From NCBI RefSeq assembly GCF_000253115.1, contig NC_014145.1, positions 2,728,001 through 2,792,000 on the forward strand: DNA of 64,000 bases, read 5' to 3'. The translations under genes and the position numbers were made by a program. How positions within the stretch are numbered: position 1 is the first letter of the stretch; each line of letters begins with the position of its first letter. The notes under the pieces were generated by a model, which did not search any database, was not told where the DNA came from, and was given only the letters and a program-made list of their open reading frames with translations. The stretch is from Thiomonas arsenitoxydans. GTDB taxonomy: Bacteria; Pseudomonadota; Gammaproteobacteria; Burkholderiales; Burkholderiaceae_C. Shown here piece by piece: positions 57,466 through 64,000 of the stretch.

Positions 57466-58014
57466 GTGAACATGCGCACTACCCTGGTATTTACCGCACT
57501 CGCTGCCGCCCTGGCCCTTGGTGGCTGCGCGTCACCCGTGCCTGTCAAACAAGCGCCAGTCGAGTCCAAGGCGCCCACCGCCGTGGAAGGCGGCACCGCA
57601 GGCGCCAATGCCAACGGCGCTGGTCAGAACCAGGTCGCCGCGGTACAAGCCCCGGCTGAGACCAACGCCGGCCCCGGCCCCAACGTGCCCAAGAGCGTGT
57701 ATTTCGCGTTCAACAGCTACACGGTGGAAAGCCAATACACCCCGGTGCTCAACGCCAACGCCACCTATCTCACGCAACACCCGCAGGCTCATGTGCAACT
57801 GCAGGGCAATACCGATGCCCGTGGCAGCCGCGAATACAACCTGGCGCTGGGCCAGAAGCGTGCAGATGCGGTGATGAAGGGCATGGAGCTGCTCGGCGTG
57901 AAGCCCTCGCAGATGGAAGCCATCAGCTACGGCAAGGAAAAGCCCAAGGCCTTGGGCAACACCGAGGCTGACTACGCCGAAAACCGTCGCGTTGACATCG
58001 TCTATCAACGATGA
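57466..58014 (+). CDS. pal: Peptidoglycan-associated lipoprotein Pal
   Basis: A 182-residue outer-membrane lipoprotein. The lipobox LGGC places the lipidated cysteine at C21. A flexible Ala/Pro/Asn-rich linker (residues about 25-70) precedes the OmpA-like domain with VYFAFNSYTVE, NTDARGSREYN and the peptidoglycan-binding region ENRRVDIVY. The start is GTG at 57466, with GGAGA five bases upstream; an ATG six bases later is too far from it. The stop overlaps cpoB by four bases. Confidence 0.96.
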   Translation: MNMRTTLVFTALAAALALGGCASPVPVKQAPVESKAPTAVEGGTAGANANGAGQNQVAAVQAPAETNAGPGPNVPKSVYFAFNSYTVESQYTPVLNANATYLTQHPQAHVQLQGNTDARGSREYNLALGQKRADAVMKGMELLGVKPSQMEAISYGKEKPKALGNTEADYAENRRVDIVYQR

Positions 58015-58826
58015 GCCGCTTCACTTTTTCGCAAGCCGCCCGCCCGCTGCGCCGTGTGCAGCAGGTGCTGCCTGCGGCTTTGCTGGCCGCGGGGCTGGGC
58101 ATGGGTCTGGCCGCGCCAGCCCATGCCGACATGTTCCCGGACAACGAGGCGCGGCGCGCCATTCTTGATCTGCGCAACCAGGTGACGCAGAACCAGCAGG
58201 CCACGCAGAACCAGCTCGCGCAGCAGGCACAGCAGATCCAGCAGATCCGCAACTCGCTGCTCGATCTGTCGAACCAGATCGAGCAGATGCGCGGAGAAAT
58301 CGCCCAGGTGCGCGGCAAGCAAGACGCCGCCACACAGCAGCTCAACGATGCGCTGGGCAAGCTGCAGACCAGCCAGCAGCAGCTCACCCAGCGCCTCAAA
58401 CCGCTGGAGCCGGTGCAGGTGCAGATCAACGGTCAGACTTATACGGTGCAGCCCGCGGAAAAAGCCGCTTTCGAGCAGGCGCTGGCCACCTTCCGCAATG
58501 GCGATTTTGCGGGCAGCGCCACGCAGTTGAAGGCGTTTTTGGCGCAGTATCCATCCAGCCCGTATGACGCCGATGCCCAGTATTGGCTGGCCAACGCGCA
58601 ATACGCGCAAAAGCAGTACAAGGATGCCATCGCCTCGTTTCAGGGCCTGATTCAGAGCAGCCCGAACAACCCGCGCTTGCCCGAAGCCATGCTGGGGCTG
58701 GCGAACTGCCAGATCGAAGTGCGGCAAATCGTCGCAGCGCGCAAAACGCTGAACGAACTGGTGAAGACCTACCCGCAGTCTGAAGCGGCCCAGGCCGGGC
58801 GCGACCGGCTGGCCAAGCTGCGGTGA
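58011..58826 (+). CDS. cpoB: Cell division coordinator CpoB (YbgF)
   Basis: A 271-residue periplasmic protein that links Tol-Pal constriction with peptidoglycan synthesis by PBP1B. It has a signal peptide (cleavage after AHA, residue 39), an N-terminal trimeric coiled coil rich in Gln (residues about 45-130), and C-terminal tetratricopeptide repeats (YPSSPYDADAQYWLANAQY, quoted as YPSSPYDADAQYWLANA). ATG overlaps the pal stop by four bases. Confidence 0.93.
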   Translation: MSRFTFSQAARPLRRVQQVLPAALLAAGLGMGLAAPAHADMFPDNEARRAILDLRNQVTQNQQATQNQLAQQAQQIQQIRNSLLDLSNQIEQMRGEIAQVRGKQDAATQQLNDALGKLQTSQQQLTQRLKPLEPVQVQINGQTYTVQPAEKAAFEQALATFRNGDFAGSATQLKAFLAQYPSSPYDADAQYWLANAQYAQKQYKDAIASFQGLIQSSPNNPRLPEAMLGLANCQIEVRQIVAARKTLNELVKTYPQSEAAQAGRDRLAKLR

Positions 58827-58856
58827 CTGTCACGGCCGCTGCAGCGGCCGTGACAG
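58827..58856. terminator. Perfect 30-bp palindrome after cpoB
   Basis: The first 15 bases, CTGTCACGGCCGCTG, are the exact reverse complement of the last 15. It begins one base after the cpoB TGA. With no T tract it is terminator-like rather than a classic intrinsic terminator; a palindrome this long could also be a protein-binding site. Confidence 0.6.
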
Positions 58857-58996
58857 AGTGATCGGCAGCGTCGTTCCCGCAAACTGCGAGCCAGATTGCC
58901 GAACCCCGTCCCGGCAACACGGCTGGCATCGTCATGGAACAATAACGCATTGCGGCGAGACCCATCCGTTCTCGTCGTCCAGGTGCCTTCTCTTCC

Positions 58997-60112
58997 ATGT
59001 CGTCCGCTTCCGTTCCCGTCATCAACGCCACCGTCCTCTGGGCGGGCTTCGCCCTGAGCCTGGTGTTTGGTGCCATCATGCAGCGCACGCGTTTTTGCAC
59101 CATGGGATCGGTAAGCGATATCGTCAACATGGGTTCTTGGATGCGCATGCGCATGTGGGTGCTGGCCATTGCCACCGCGACCATCGGCTTCAATCTGCTG
59201 GCCGCTACCGGGCAGATCGACTCGGCGCAGACGATCTACACCACGTCCAGGGTGCTCTGGCTGTCGGCCCTGGTGGGCGGCGTGTTGTTCGGCTTCGGCA
59301 TGGTGCTGGCCTCGGGCTGCGGCAGCAAAACTCTGGTGCGCATTGGCGAGGGCAATCTCAAAGCCGTGGTCGTTTTTGTGATGATCGCGATATTCGCCTA
59401 CATCACCCTGCGCGGCATCACGGCCGAGGTGCGGGTGCGGGTGTTCGACAAAGTGGCGTTCAATCTCTCGGGGCCGCAGGATTTGCCCGCGATCTTTGCC
59501 CACGCCACCGGGCTGCCGCTGGCCGATTTGCAACTGGTGCTGGGCCTGGGCGTCGGGCTGCTGCTGGGCATCTGGGCCTTGAGCGCGCGCGAGTTTCGTA
59601 CCGCCAACAACCTGCTCGCGGGTTTTGGCCTGGGCGCCGTCATCGTGGCGGTCTGGTTCGTTTCGGGCAAACTGGGCTTTCTGGCGGAAGACCCGCAAAC
59701 GCTGCAGGCCGCGTACATCGGCACGCAGAACAACAAGATGGAATCGCTGAGCTTTGTCGCGCCGCTGGCCTACACCCTGTTCTGGTTCATGATGTACAGC
59801 GACGCCAGCAATGTGCTGACGCTAGGCATTGTGTCGGTGTTCGGCGTGATCGCGGGTTCTGCCGGTATGGCGCTCATCACGCGCCAGTTCCGCTGGGAAG
59901 GTTTTCGCGGCGCGGAAGATACGGCCAACCACATGGTCGGCGGCGCGCTGATGGGCATTGGCGGCGTGACCGCGCTGGGCTGCACCATCGGCCAGGGCAT
60001 GAGCGGGGTGTCCACCCTGTCCATCACCAGCTGGATCGCGTTTCTGTCCATCGTGGGCGGCGCTGTGCTCGGGGTGAAGTATCAGGCCTGGCGCGTCGAG
60101 CGCACCGCCTGA
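58997..60112 (+). CDS. YeeE/YedE-family thiosulfate-type transporter (TsuA-like)
   Basis: A 371-residue inner-membrane protein with about nine to ten hydrophobic segments. It is a single-chain full-length YeeE/YedE (DUF395) member. The conserved cysteines C34 (RTRFCTMGS), C108 (SGCGSKTL) and C329 (LGCTIGQG) correspond to the cysteine motifs that pass thiosulfate through TsuA. It would import thiosulfate or a related sulfur species. This is the second YeeE/YedE locus in the window, after the split pair at 2335-3239. tcdA starts 11 bases downstream. Confidence 0.88.
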   Translation: MSSASVPVINATVLWAGFALSLVFGAIMQRTRFCTMGSVSDIVNMGSWMRMRMWVLAIATATIGFNLLAATGQIDSAQTIYTTSRVLWLSALVGGVLFGFGMVLASGCGSKTLVRIGEGNLKAVVVFVMIAIFAYITLRGITAEVRVRVFDKVAFNLSGPQDLPAIFAHATGLPLADLQLVLGLGVGLLLGIWALSAREFRTANNLLAGFGLGAVIVAVWFVSGKLGFLAEDPQTLQAAYIGTQNNKMESLSFVAPLAYTLFWFMMYSDASNVLTLGIVSVFGVIAGSAGMALITRQFRWEGFRGAEDTANHMVGGALMGIGGVTALGCTIGQGMSGVSTLSITSWIAFLSIVGGAVLGVKYQAWRVERTA

Positions 60113-60123
60113 CGCGCTCGACC

Positions 60124-60924
60124 ATGCACGCCTCCCCTTTCGTCGCCATCCCCCCCGCCGAAACGCCCAACTTGGACCGGCGTTTCGGCGGCCTTTCACG
60201 GCTGTATGGCCCGGTCGGCGCCCAACGCATCCTCCAGGCGCATGCGGTCGTCGTCGGCGTGGGCGGCGTGGGATCTTGGGCCGCCGAAGCCCTGGCCCGC
60301 AGTGGCCTGGGGCAGCTCACACTGATCGACCTCGACCACGTTGCCGAATCCAACATCAACCGGCAGATTCAGGCGCTGGACAGCACCTTAGGCATGTCCA
60401 AAGTGGGGGCGCTGCAAGCGCGATTTGCGCAGATCAACCCAGAGTGCCGCGTCAATGGAGTGGAAGAGTTCGTCGATGCCGAAAACGCCGAGGCACTCAT
60501 TCCAGCTAACGCCCAGGTGGTGATCGACTGCTGCGATCAGGTGCGAGCCAAGGCCGCGCTCGCCGCGCTCTGCCTGCAACGCCGCCAGGCCCTATTCATG
60601 GCCGGCGCTGCGGGCGGCAAGCGCCATGCCGACGCCCTGCAATGCGCCGATCTGTCGGAAGTCACGCACGACCCGCTGCTCTCCAACGTGCGCTACCAGC
60701 TACGCCGCCAACATGGCGCTCCTCGCAATGGCCGCATCGGCGTGCTCTGCGCGTTCAGCAAGGAAGCCATCATTCGCCCCGAAACAAGCACTTGCGACCC
60801 GCTGGCCGAAGAGGCGACACCGCCCGACAACAGCCTCAACTGCGCCGGTTTCGGCTCCAGCGCGATGGTGACCGCCTCCATGGGCATGATGCTCGTCGCC
60901 CGCGCCATGGATGCCATGCTATGA
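60124..60924 (+). CDS. tcdA: tRNA threonylcarbamoyladenosine dehydratase TcdA (CsdL)
   Basis: A 266-residue E1-like (ThiF/MoeB-fold) enzyme that dehydrates t6A to the cyclic form at position 37 of ANN-decoding tRNAs. VVGVGGVGSWAAEALARSG is the nucleotide-binding loop, LIDLDHVAESNINRQIQAL the adenylation motif (quoted as DLDHVAESNINRQIQAL), and the crossover cysteine is in NCAGFGSSAMV. In E. coli it works with the CsdA-CsdE cysteine desulfurase. The start is ATG 60124. The stop lies 20 bases before a lysine tRNA, itself an ANN-decoding tRNA. Confidence 0.92.
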   Translation: MHASPFVAIPPAETPNLDRRFGGLSRLYGPVGAQRILQAHAVVVGVGGVGSWAAEALARSGLGQLTLIDLDHVAESNINRQIQALDSTLGMSKVGALQARFAQINPECRVNGVEEFVDAENAEALIPANAQVVIDCCDQVRAKAALAALCLQRRQALFMAGAAGGKRHADALQCADLSEVTHDPLLSNVRYQLRRQHGAPRNGRIGVLCAFSKEAIIRPETSTCDPLAEEATPPDNSLNCAGFGSSAMVTASMGMMLVARAMDAML

Positions 60925-60944
60925 TCACAAGCTTGATTTCTGTG

Positions 60945-61020
60945 GGGTCGTTAGCTCAGTCGGTAGAGCAGCGGACTTTTAATCCGTTGGTCGCGTGTTC
61001 GAGTCACGCACGACCCACCA
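60945..61020 (+). tRNA. tRNA-Lys (UUU anticodon)
   Basis: A 76-base cloverleaf. The acceptor stem GGGTCGT pairs with ACGACCC; discriminator A and encoded CCA end it at 61020. The D arm has TTAGCTCAGTCGGTAGAGC, the anticodon loop CTTTTAA between GCGGA and TCCGT gives anticodon TTT (reads AAA/AAG), and the T loop has GTTCGAGTC. A TATGAT box at 60920-60925, overlapping the tcdA stop, may be its -10 element. Confidence 0.97.
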
Positions 61021-61056
61021 GACCCACCAAGACGCACCGTTGAAACCAAATCAAAC

Positions 61057-61132
61057 GGGTTGTTAGCTCAGTTGGTAGAGCAGCGGACTCTTAATCCGTA
61101 GGTCGACAGTTCGAGCCTGTCACAACCCACCA
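61057..61132 (+). tRNA. tRNA-Lys (CUU anticodon)
   Basis: A 76-base cloverleaf with acceptor stem GGGTTGT / ACAACCC and encoded CCA. The anticodon loop CTCTTAA between GCGGA and TCCGT gives CTT (reads AAG). The body is very similar to the first lysine tRNA 36 bases upstream, suggesting gene duplication. Confidence 0.97.
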
Positions 61133-61148
61133 ATAAAATCATGCACTT

Positions 61149-61174
61149 AGCCCACATTCACCGGTGGGCTTTTT
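61149..61174 (+). terminator. Rho-independent terminator after the tRNA pair
   Basis: AGCCCAC (61149-61155) pairs with GTGGGCT (61164-61170), followed by T5 (61170-61174). Confidence 0.85.
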
Positions 61175-61280
61175 GCTTCCTGGGGCACTGGTGGGGCACT
61201 CAGAGACAAAAACAAGCAACACAGCGCAGCACAAGAGCGGGAAGGTGCAGACTTGACCCCGGCTTTTTTCCCCCTGTCAC

Positions 61281-61297
61281 CCGAGTTCGACACCAAC
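61281..61297. repeat. IS terminal sequence, copy 1 (direct repeat of 62144-62160)
   Basis: CCGAGTTCGACACCAAC occurs here and again at 62144-62160, in each case about 45 bases beyond the stop codon of an IS1634-type transposase. This fits it being the 3' terminal sequence of the element. Confidence 0.6.
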
Positions 61298-61342
61298 AGC
61301 GCCAAGTCTTTGTTTTCATTGGTGTCGGCTAAAAAATTGCCA

Positions 61343-62143
61343 CTACAGCAGGGGCATCTGAGCGTTGCGGGTCGGCTTGGGCAGTTTGAGGGCCTGGAAG
61401 AGATGCGCCTGGTTGGCGTCGATGGTGGAGATGCCGTCGATGGGCTCGGCGTCGTTGATGCGTACACGGTGCCTCTGGATGGCGCGCAGTTGTTCGAGCG
61501 CGCGTTCCGGGGAGACCTGGGCGCCTGCGAGCTTGAGGCGGCTGCGCATGACCCTGTACAGGATTAGGGCGATGAAGCACAGCATCGCGTGGGCGCGGAT
61601 GCGATCGGGCAGACGGTGGAACACCGGCGCGATCTCGATTTCGGATTTGAGGGCCCGGAAGCCGCGCTCGATGTCGGCCAGGGCCTTGTAGCTGGCCACG
61701 ACCTCCTTGGGCGCGAGGTCGGCCACGTTGGTCACCAGCAGCAGCTTGCCGTCCATCAACTCGGCACGCGCCAGCGCCTCCTCGTCGAGGCTGTAGACGA
61801 ACTGCGGGCTCTTGAGATCGACACGCACGATGCGCAGCAGGTGCGACTCGCTGACCTCGTGATAGAAGCGCGCCGTGGCGCCACCGTCGGAGAGCTGGCG
61901 GCCGCGGCTCTTGACGCCGGTGTCCTGTCCGTCGAGCTTGCCCGCGAACTGGGCGGCACGCACCCCCAGTTCCTTGATGCGCTCGCGCCGCCGTGCCGTC
62001 TGTTCGGCGGCCTGGGCCGGGTTGTGCGCTACGACCAGGCGCAGGTCCTGCCAGCAGGCCTCGTCAACGACCTCGCTGCTGGCGCCCTCGGCCGCGGACT
62101 GGAAGGCCTGCAGGATGTCGGTGAACTCCCCGTAGCGGCGCCC
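61343..62143 (-). pseudogene. IS1634-family transposase, C-terminal fragment
   Basis: The 266-residue C-terminal part of an IS1634-type DDE transposase, similar throughout to the full-length copy at 62207-63898 but clearly diverged (for example DIERGFRALKSEIEIAPVFH against DIERGFKVLKSEIEIAPVFH). The frame is open from the stop at 61343 up to 62143, where it breaks at GRRYGEF, about residue 298 of the full-length protein. The next base begins the terminal sequence of the second element. The N-terminal half is absent from this side, so this copy is inactive. Confidence 0.85.
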
Positions 62144-64000
62144 CCGAGTTCGACACCAACTGTCGTAAGTGCTTGATCTGTCTATGGCAGGTTGTTGAAA
62201 TTGCCACTACAGCAGGGGCAGTTGGGTGTCTTGGGTGGGTTTTTTGATGTTGAGTGCGGCCAGGACATCGGCCTGGCGAGGTTGGATGGTGGAGATGCCG
62301 TGGATGGGGGCGCCGCTGTCGATGCGCACGGTGTGGCGCTGGATGCGGCGCAGGTCGGCCAGGGCGGTTTCTGGAGACAGTTCGCTGCTGGCGAGTTTGA
62401 GGCGCTGGCGCATGACGCGGTACAGGATCAGCGCGATGAAGCACAGGCTGGCGTGGGCCTTGATGCGCTCGGGCCGGCGGTGGAACACCGGGGCGATCTC
62501 GATCTCGGACTTGAGCACCTTGAAGCCACGCTCGATGTCGGCCAGCGACTTGTAGCGCCGCACCACCTCGGCCGGGCTCAGATCCTGGACATTGGTGACC
62601 AGCATCAGCTTGCCGTCCATGAGTTGCGCTCGCGCGAGTGCGGTTTCATCGATCGCATAGGTGAACAGATCGGACTGCAGGTCCACCTTGATGATGCGCG
62701 CCAGGCGGGCGTCGCTGACTTCGTGGAAGAAGCGGGCCTTGGCGCCGGAATCCGAGAGCTTGCGCCCGCGCTGGACTTTGCCTTCGTCCTGGGCGTCGAG
62801 CTTGCCGGCCAACTGATCGGCGCGTTGCTGCAAGGCATGGATGCGTGCAAGGCGCTCCTGGGTTTGCTCGGTCGCTCGCACGGGGCTGTGGACCACCACC
62901 AGGCGATGGCCTTGCCACTGCGCCTCTTCGACGATCTCCTGGTTGGCCTGGGCAGCACGCTCGCTCATGGGCTCGAGAAGATCGACAAACTCACCGTAGC
63001 GTCGCCCCGGCACCGCCAGGATGAACTCCAGCGGCCGATCTCCAGCCCCATGCAACTTGGACAACGCCTCGATGTTGTCAAGCGAAAGTAGCCCGCGGTC
63101 GGCCACCACCACCAGGCGCCTGATGTGCGGGTAGCGCGAGAGCACCTTCTTCAAGGTGGGCTCCAGGGTCGGCGCCTCGGCGGCGTTGCCGTCGAACACC
63201 TCGTGGAAGATCGGCATGCCGTCGGCTGTCTGCACCACGCCCAGCAGGAACTGCCGGGCGATCACGCCCTCCTTGGACAGGCCGAAGTGGCGTACATCAC
63301 CGTCTTGCTGGCTGAGACCTTCGGCGCGGATGGTGGTCAGATCGTAAAAGACCACCGAGAGGTCTTCATCAATGAGCGGGCGCAGCAACTGGGCCACGCA
63401 GTCGTCGACGGCTTGCTGGTGGTCCATCAGGGCATCCATGCTGCGCAGCAAGTGCTGATGCGTCAGCTTGTCCACGTCGATGCCGGGCATGCTGACGGTC
63501 TGCAGCCAGCGCAGCACGCCCAGCTTGGAGTCTGGGTCGCACAGTCGGTTGAAGACCATCACACGGATCGCGTGCTCGACCGCAGTGGTGAACCGGGCGC
63601 GCCGGAAGATGGCGCCCAGGCCATGGAATCCGAGTTCGTGCCACAAGGCGTGCAGGGCCCAAACATCGCCCAACGTCAGCGCCGACTCGAAGCGCACCTG
63701 AGACGGATCACTGTCGCCCGAAGGCCGACCCTTGGCCCGCAGCAAGGCCCCCAGCAGGGCATCGAGCGGTCCGCCCTGTTCGTCCAGACGCCCGAGGGTT
63801 GCGATCGTGCGTTGCCGGGGTTGGCCATCCGCGTTGCGGAACGACTCCACCAGCCGAACGTAGCGGTGACCGCCCGAGGAGGAGATCTTGAGGAACATGC
63901 ACCAAGTATAGCGCTGCGCACGCGCAGATGAACTACTTCACGGTAGTAAATTGGCACTACAAAGAAATCTGAAAACGCCCTTCTGAGCGCTTGCAAGTGA
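62144..64000 (-). mobile_element. IS1634-family insertion sequence (right part may extend past window)
   Basis: One end is placed at 62144, where the CCGAGTTCGACACCAAC terminal sequence begins inside the older transposase fragment. The element carries one full-length transposase on the minus strand. The other end should show the inverted form of the terminal sequence; I do not find it up to base 64000, so the element probably continues past the edge. Insertion into the older related copy is the simplest reading. Confidence 0.65.
62207..63898 (-). CDS. IS1634-family transposase, full length
   Basis: A 563-residue DDE transposase. The N-terminus (GGHRYVRLVESFRN, RTIATLGRLDE) is typical of the IS1634 group. 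The catalytic acidic residues lie in VVFYDLTTIRAEG, VVVADRGLLSLDNIEAL and the LADIERGFKVLKSEIEI segment, and FHRRPERIKAHASLCFIALIL is the conserved C-terminal part (quoted as FHRRPERIKAHASLCF). No stop or frameshift interrupts it, so it may be active. Confidence 0.92.
   Translation of the reverse strand: MFLKISSSGGHRYVRLVESFRNADGQPRQRTIATLGRLDEQGGPLDALLGALLRAKGRPSGDSDPSQVRFESALTLGDVWALHALWHELGFHGLGAIFRRARFTTAVEHAIRVMVFNRLCDPDSKLGVLRWLQTVSMPGIDVDKLTHQHLLRSMDALMDHQQAVDDCVAQLLRPLIDEDLSVVFYDLTTIRAEGLSQQDGDVRHFGLSKEGVIARQFLLGVVQTADGMPIFHEVFDGNAAEAPTLEPTLKKVLSRYPHIRRLVVVADRGLLSLDNIEALSKLHGAGDRPLEFILAVPGRRYGEFVDLLEPMSERAAQANQEIVEEAQWQGHRLVVVHSPVRATEQTQERLARIHALQQRADQLAGKLDAQDEGKVQRGRKLSDSGAKARFFHEVSDARLARIIKVDLQSDLFTYAIDETALARAQLMDGKLMLVTNVQDLSPAEVVRRYKSLADIERGFKVLKSEIEIAPVFHRRPERIKAHASLCFIALILYRVMRQRLKLASSELSPETALADLRRIQRHTVRIDSGAPIHGISTIQPRQADVLAALNIKKPTQDTQLPLL

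Noticed and set aside
61175..61260. Integrase remnant or attachment site beside the lysine tRNAs, suggested by repeated TGGGGCACT at 61181-61189 and 61192-61200.
   Set aside because: No integrase motif, no copy of the tRNA 3' end further right within the window.
61589..63931. Plus-strand open frames across both transposase copies.
   Set aside because: They mirror the minus-strand transposases and show no family motif.

Overview
The window looks like chromosomal DNA of a high-GC betaproteobacterium of the order Burkholderiales, most like a sulfur-metabolising, Thiomonas-type organism. The assignment is an inference. It rests on Burkholderiales-style gene blocks (yceD-rpmF-plsX-fabH, sppA/rluC/rne, rarA-lolA-ftsK-crp/trxB, nrdR-ribD-ribE-ribB-ribH-nusB), on proteobacterial protein types (class I RNase E, DUF6502/DUF5666 proteins), and on two separate YeeE/YedE-type sulfur-compound transport loci. 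Genes are densely packed, with many 4-base ATGA overlaps.

Layout. 1-4.8 kb: fatty-acid/ribosome block on the minus strand (fabH partial, plsX, rpmF, yceD), a two-gene YeeE/YedE pair whose first gene is frameshifted in a ten-G run, maf, and convergent sppA. 5.0-9.1 kb: an accessory cassette holding an outer-membrane barrel protein, a coupled DUF6502-DUF5666 pair, and a secreted protein with seven 10-residue V/N/P repeats. 9.1-14.6 kb: HAD phosphatase and rluC, divergent from rne, which has a roughly 750-base upstream region. 14.6-20.2 kb: an epimerase-like protein, a ferredoxin-reductase fusion and the livHMGF branched-chain amino-acid importer without its binding protein. 20.5-27.1 kb: rarA-lolA, ftsK, a Crp/Fnr regulator and trxB. 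27.1-31.0 kb: rpmB-rpmG and the minus-strand set purN-rsmB-desaturase. 31.1-37.3 kb: nrdR and the riboflavin genes ribD, ribE, ribB and ribH with nusB, interrupted by a class II amidotransferase and pagP. 37.3-39.4 kb: a small inverted-repeat element, an aminotransferase, and a zeta-toxin-like kinase with a 70-residue partner.

39.4-58.8 kb: the Tol-Pal system split in two. ybgC-tolQ-tolR-tolA lie at 39.4-42.4 kb and tolB-pal-cpoB at 56.0-58.8 kb. Between them are dnaE, a MazEF-type toxin-antitoxin pair, a CPA2 antiporter coupled to a YbdK-type ligase, and a lipopolysaccharide block (four glycosyltransferases, MsbA, an O-antigen-ligase-like protein). Roughly 53.0-55.85 kb of that block is clearly AT-richer than the rest. 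58.9-61.2 kb: a TsuA/YeeE thiosulfate-type transporter, tcdA and two lysine tRNAs (UUU and CUU). 61.3 kb to the end: an IS1634-type remnant truncated by a second, full-length relative that runs to or past the window edge.

Themes. Much of the window builds and maintains the envelope: LolA, PagP, MsbA and glycosyltransferases, Tol-Pal, SppA, PlsX, FabH and the desaturase. The least explained parts are the DUF6502/DUF5666/repeat-protein cassette, the antiporter-YbdK couple, the toxin-like pair in front of the Tol genes, and the 177-bp inverted-repeat element behind nusB. I see no CRISPR array, rRNA or prophage.
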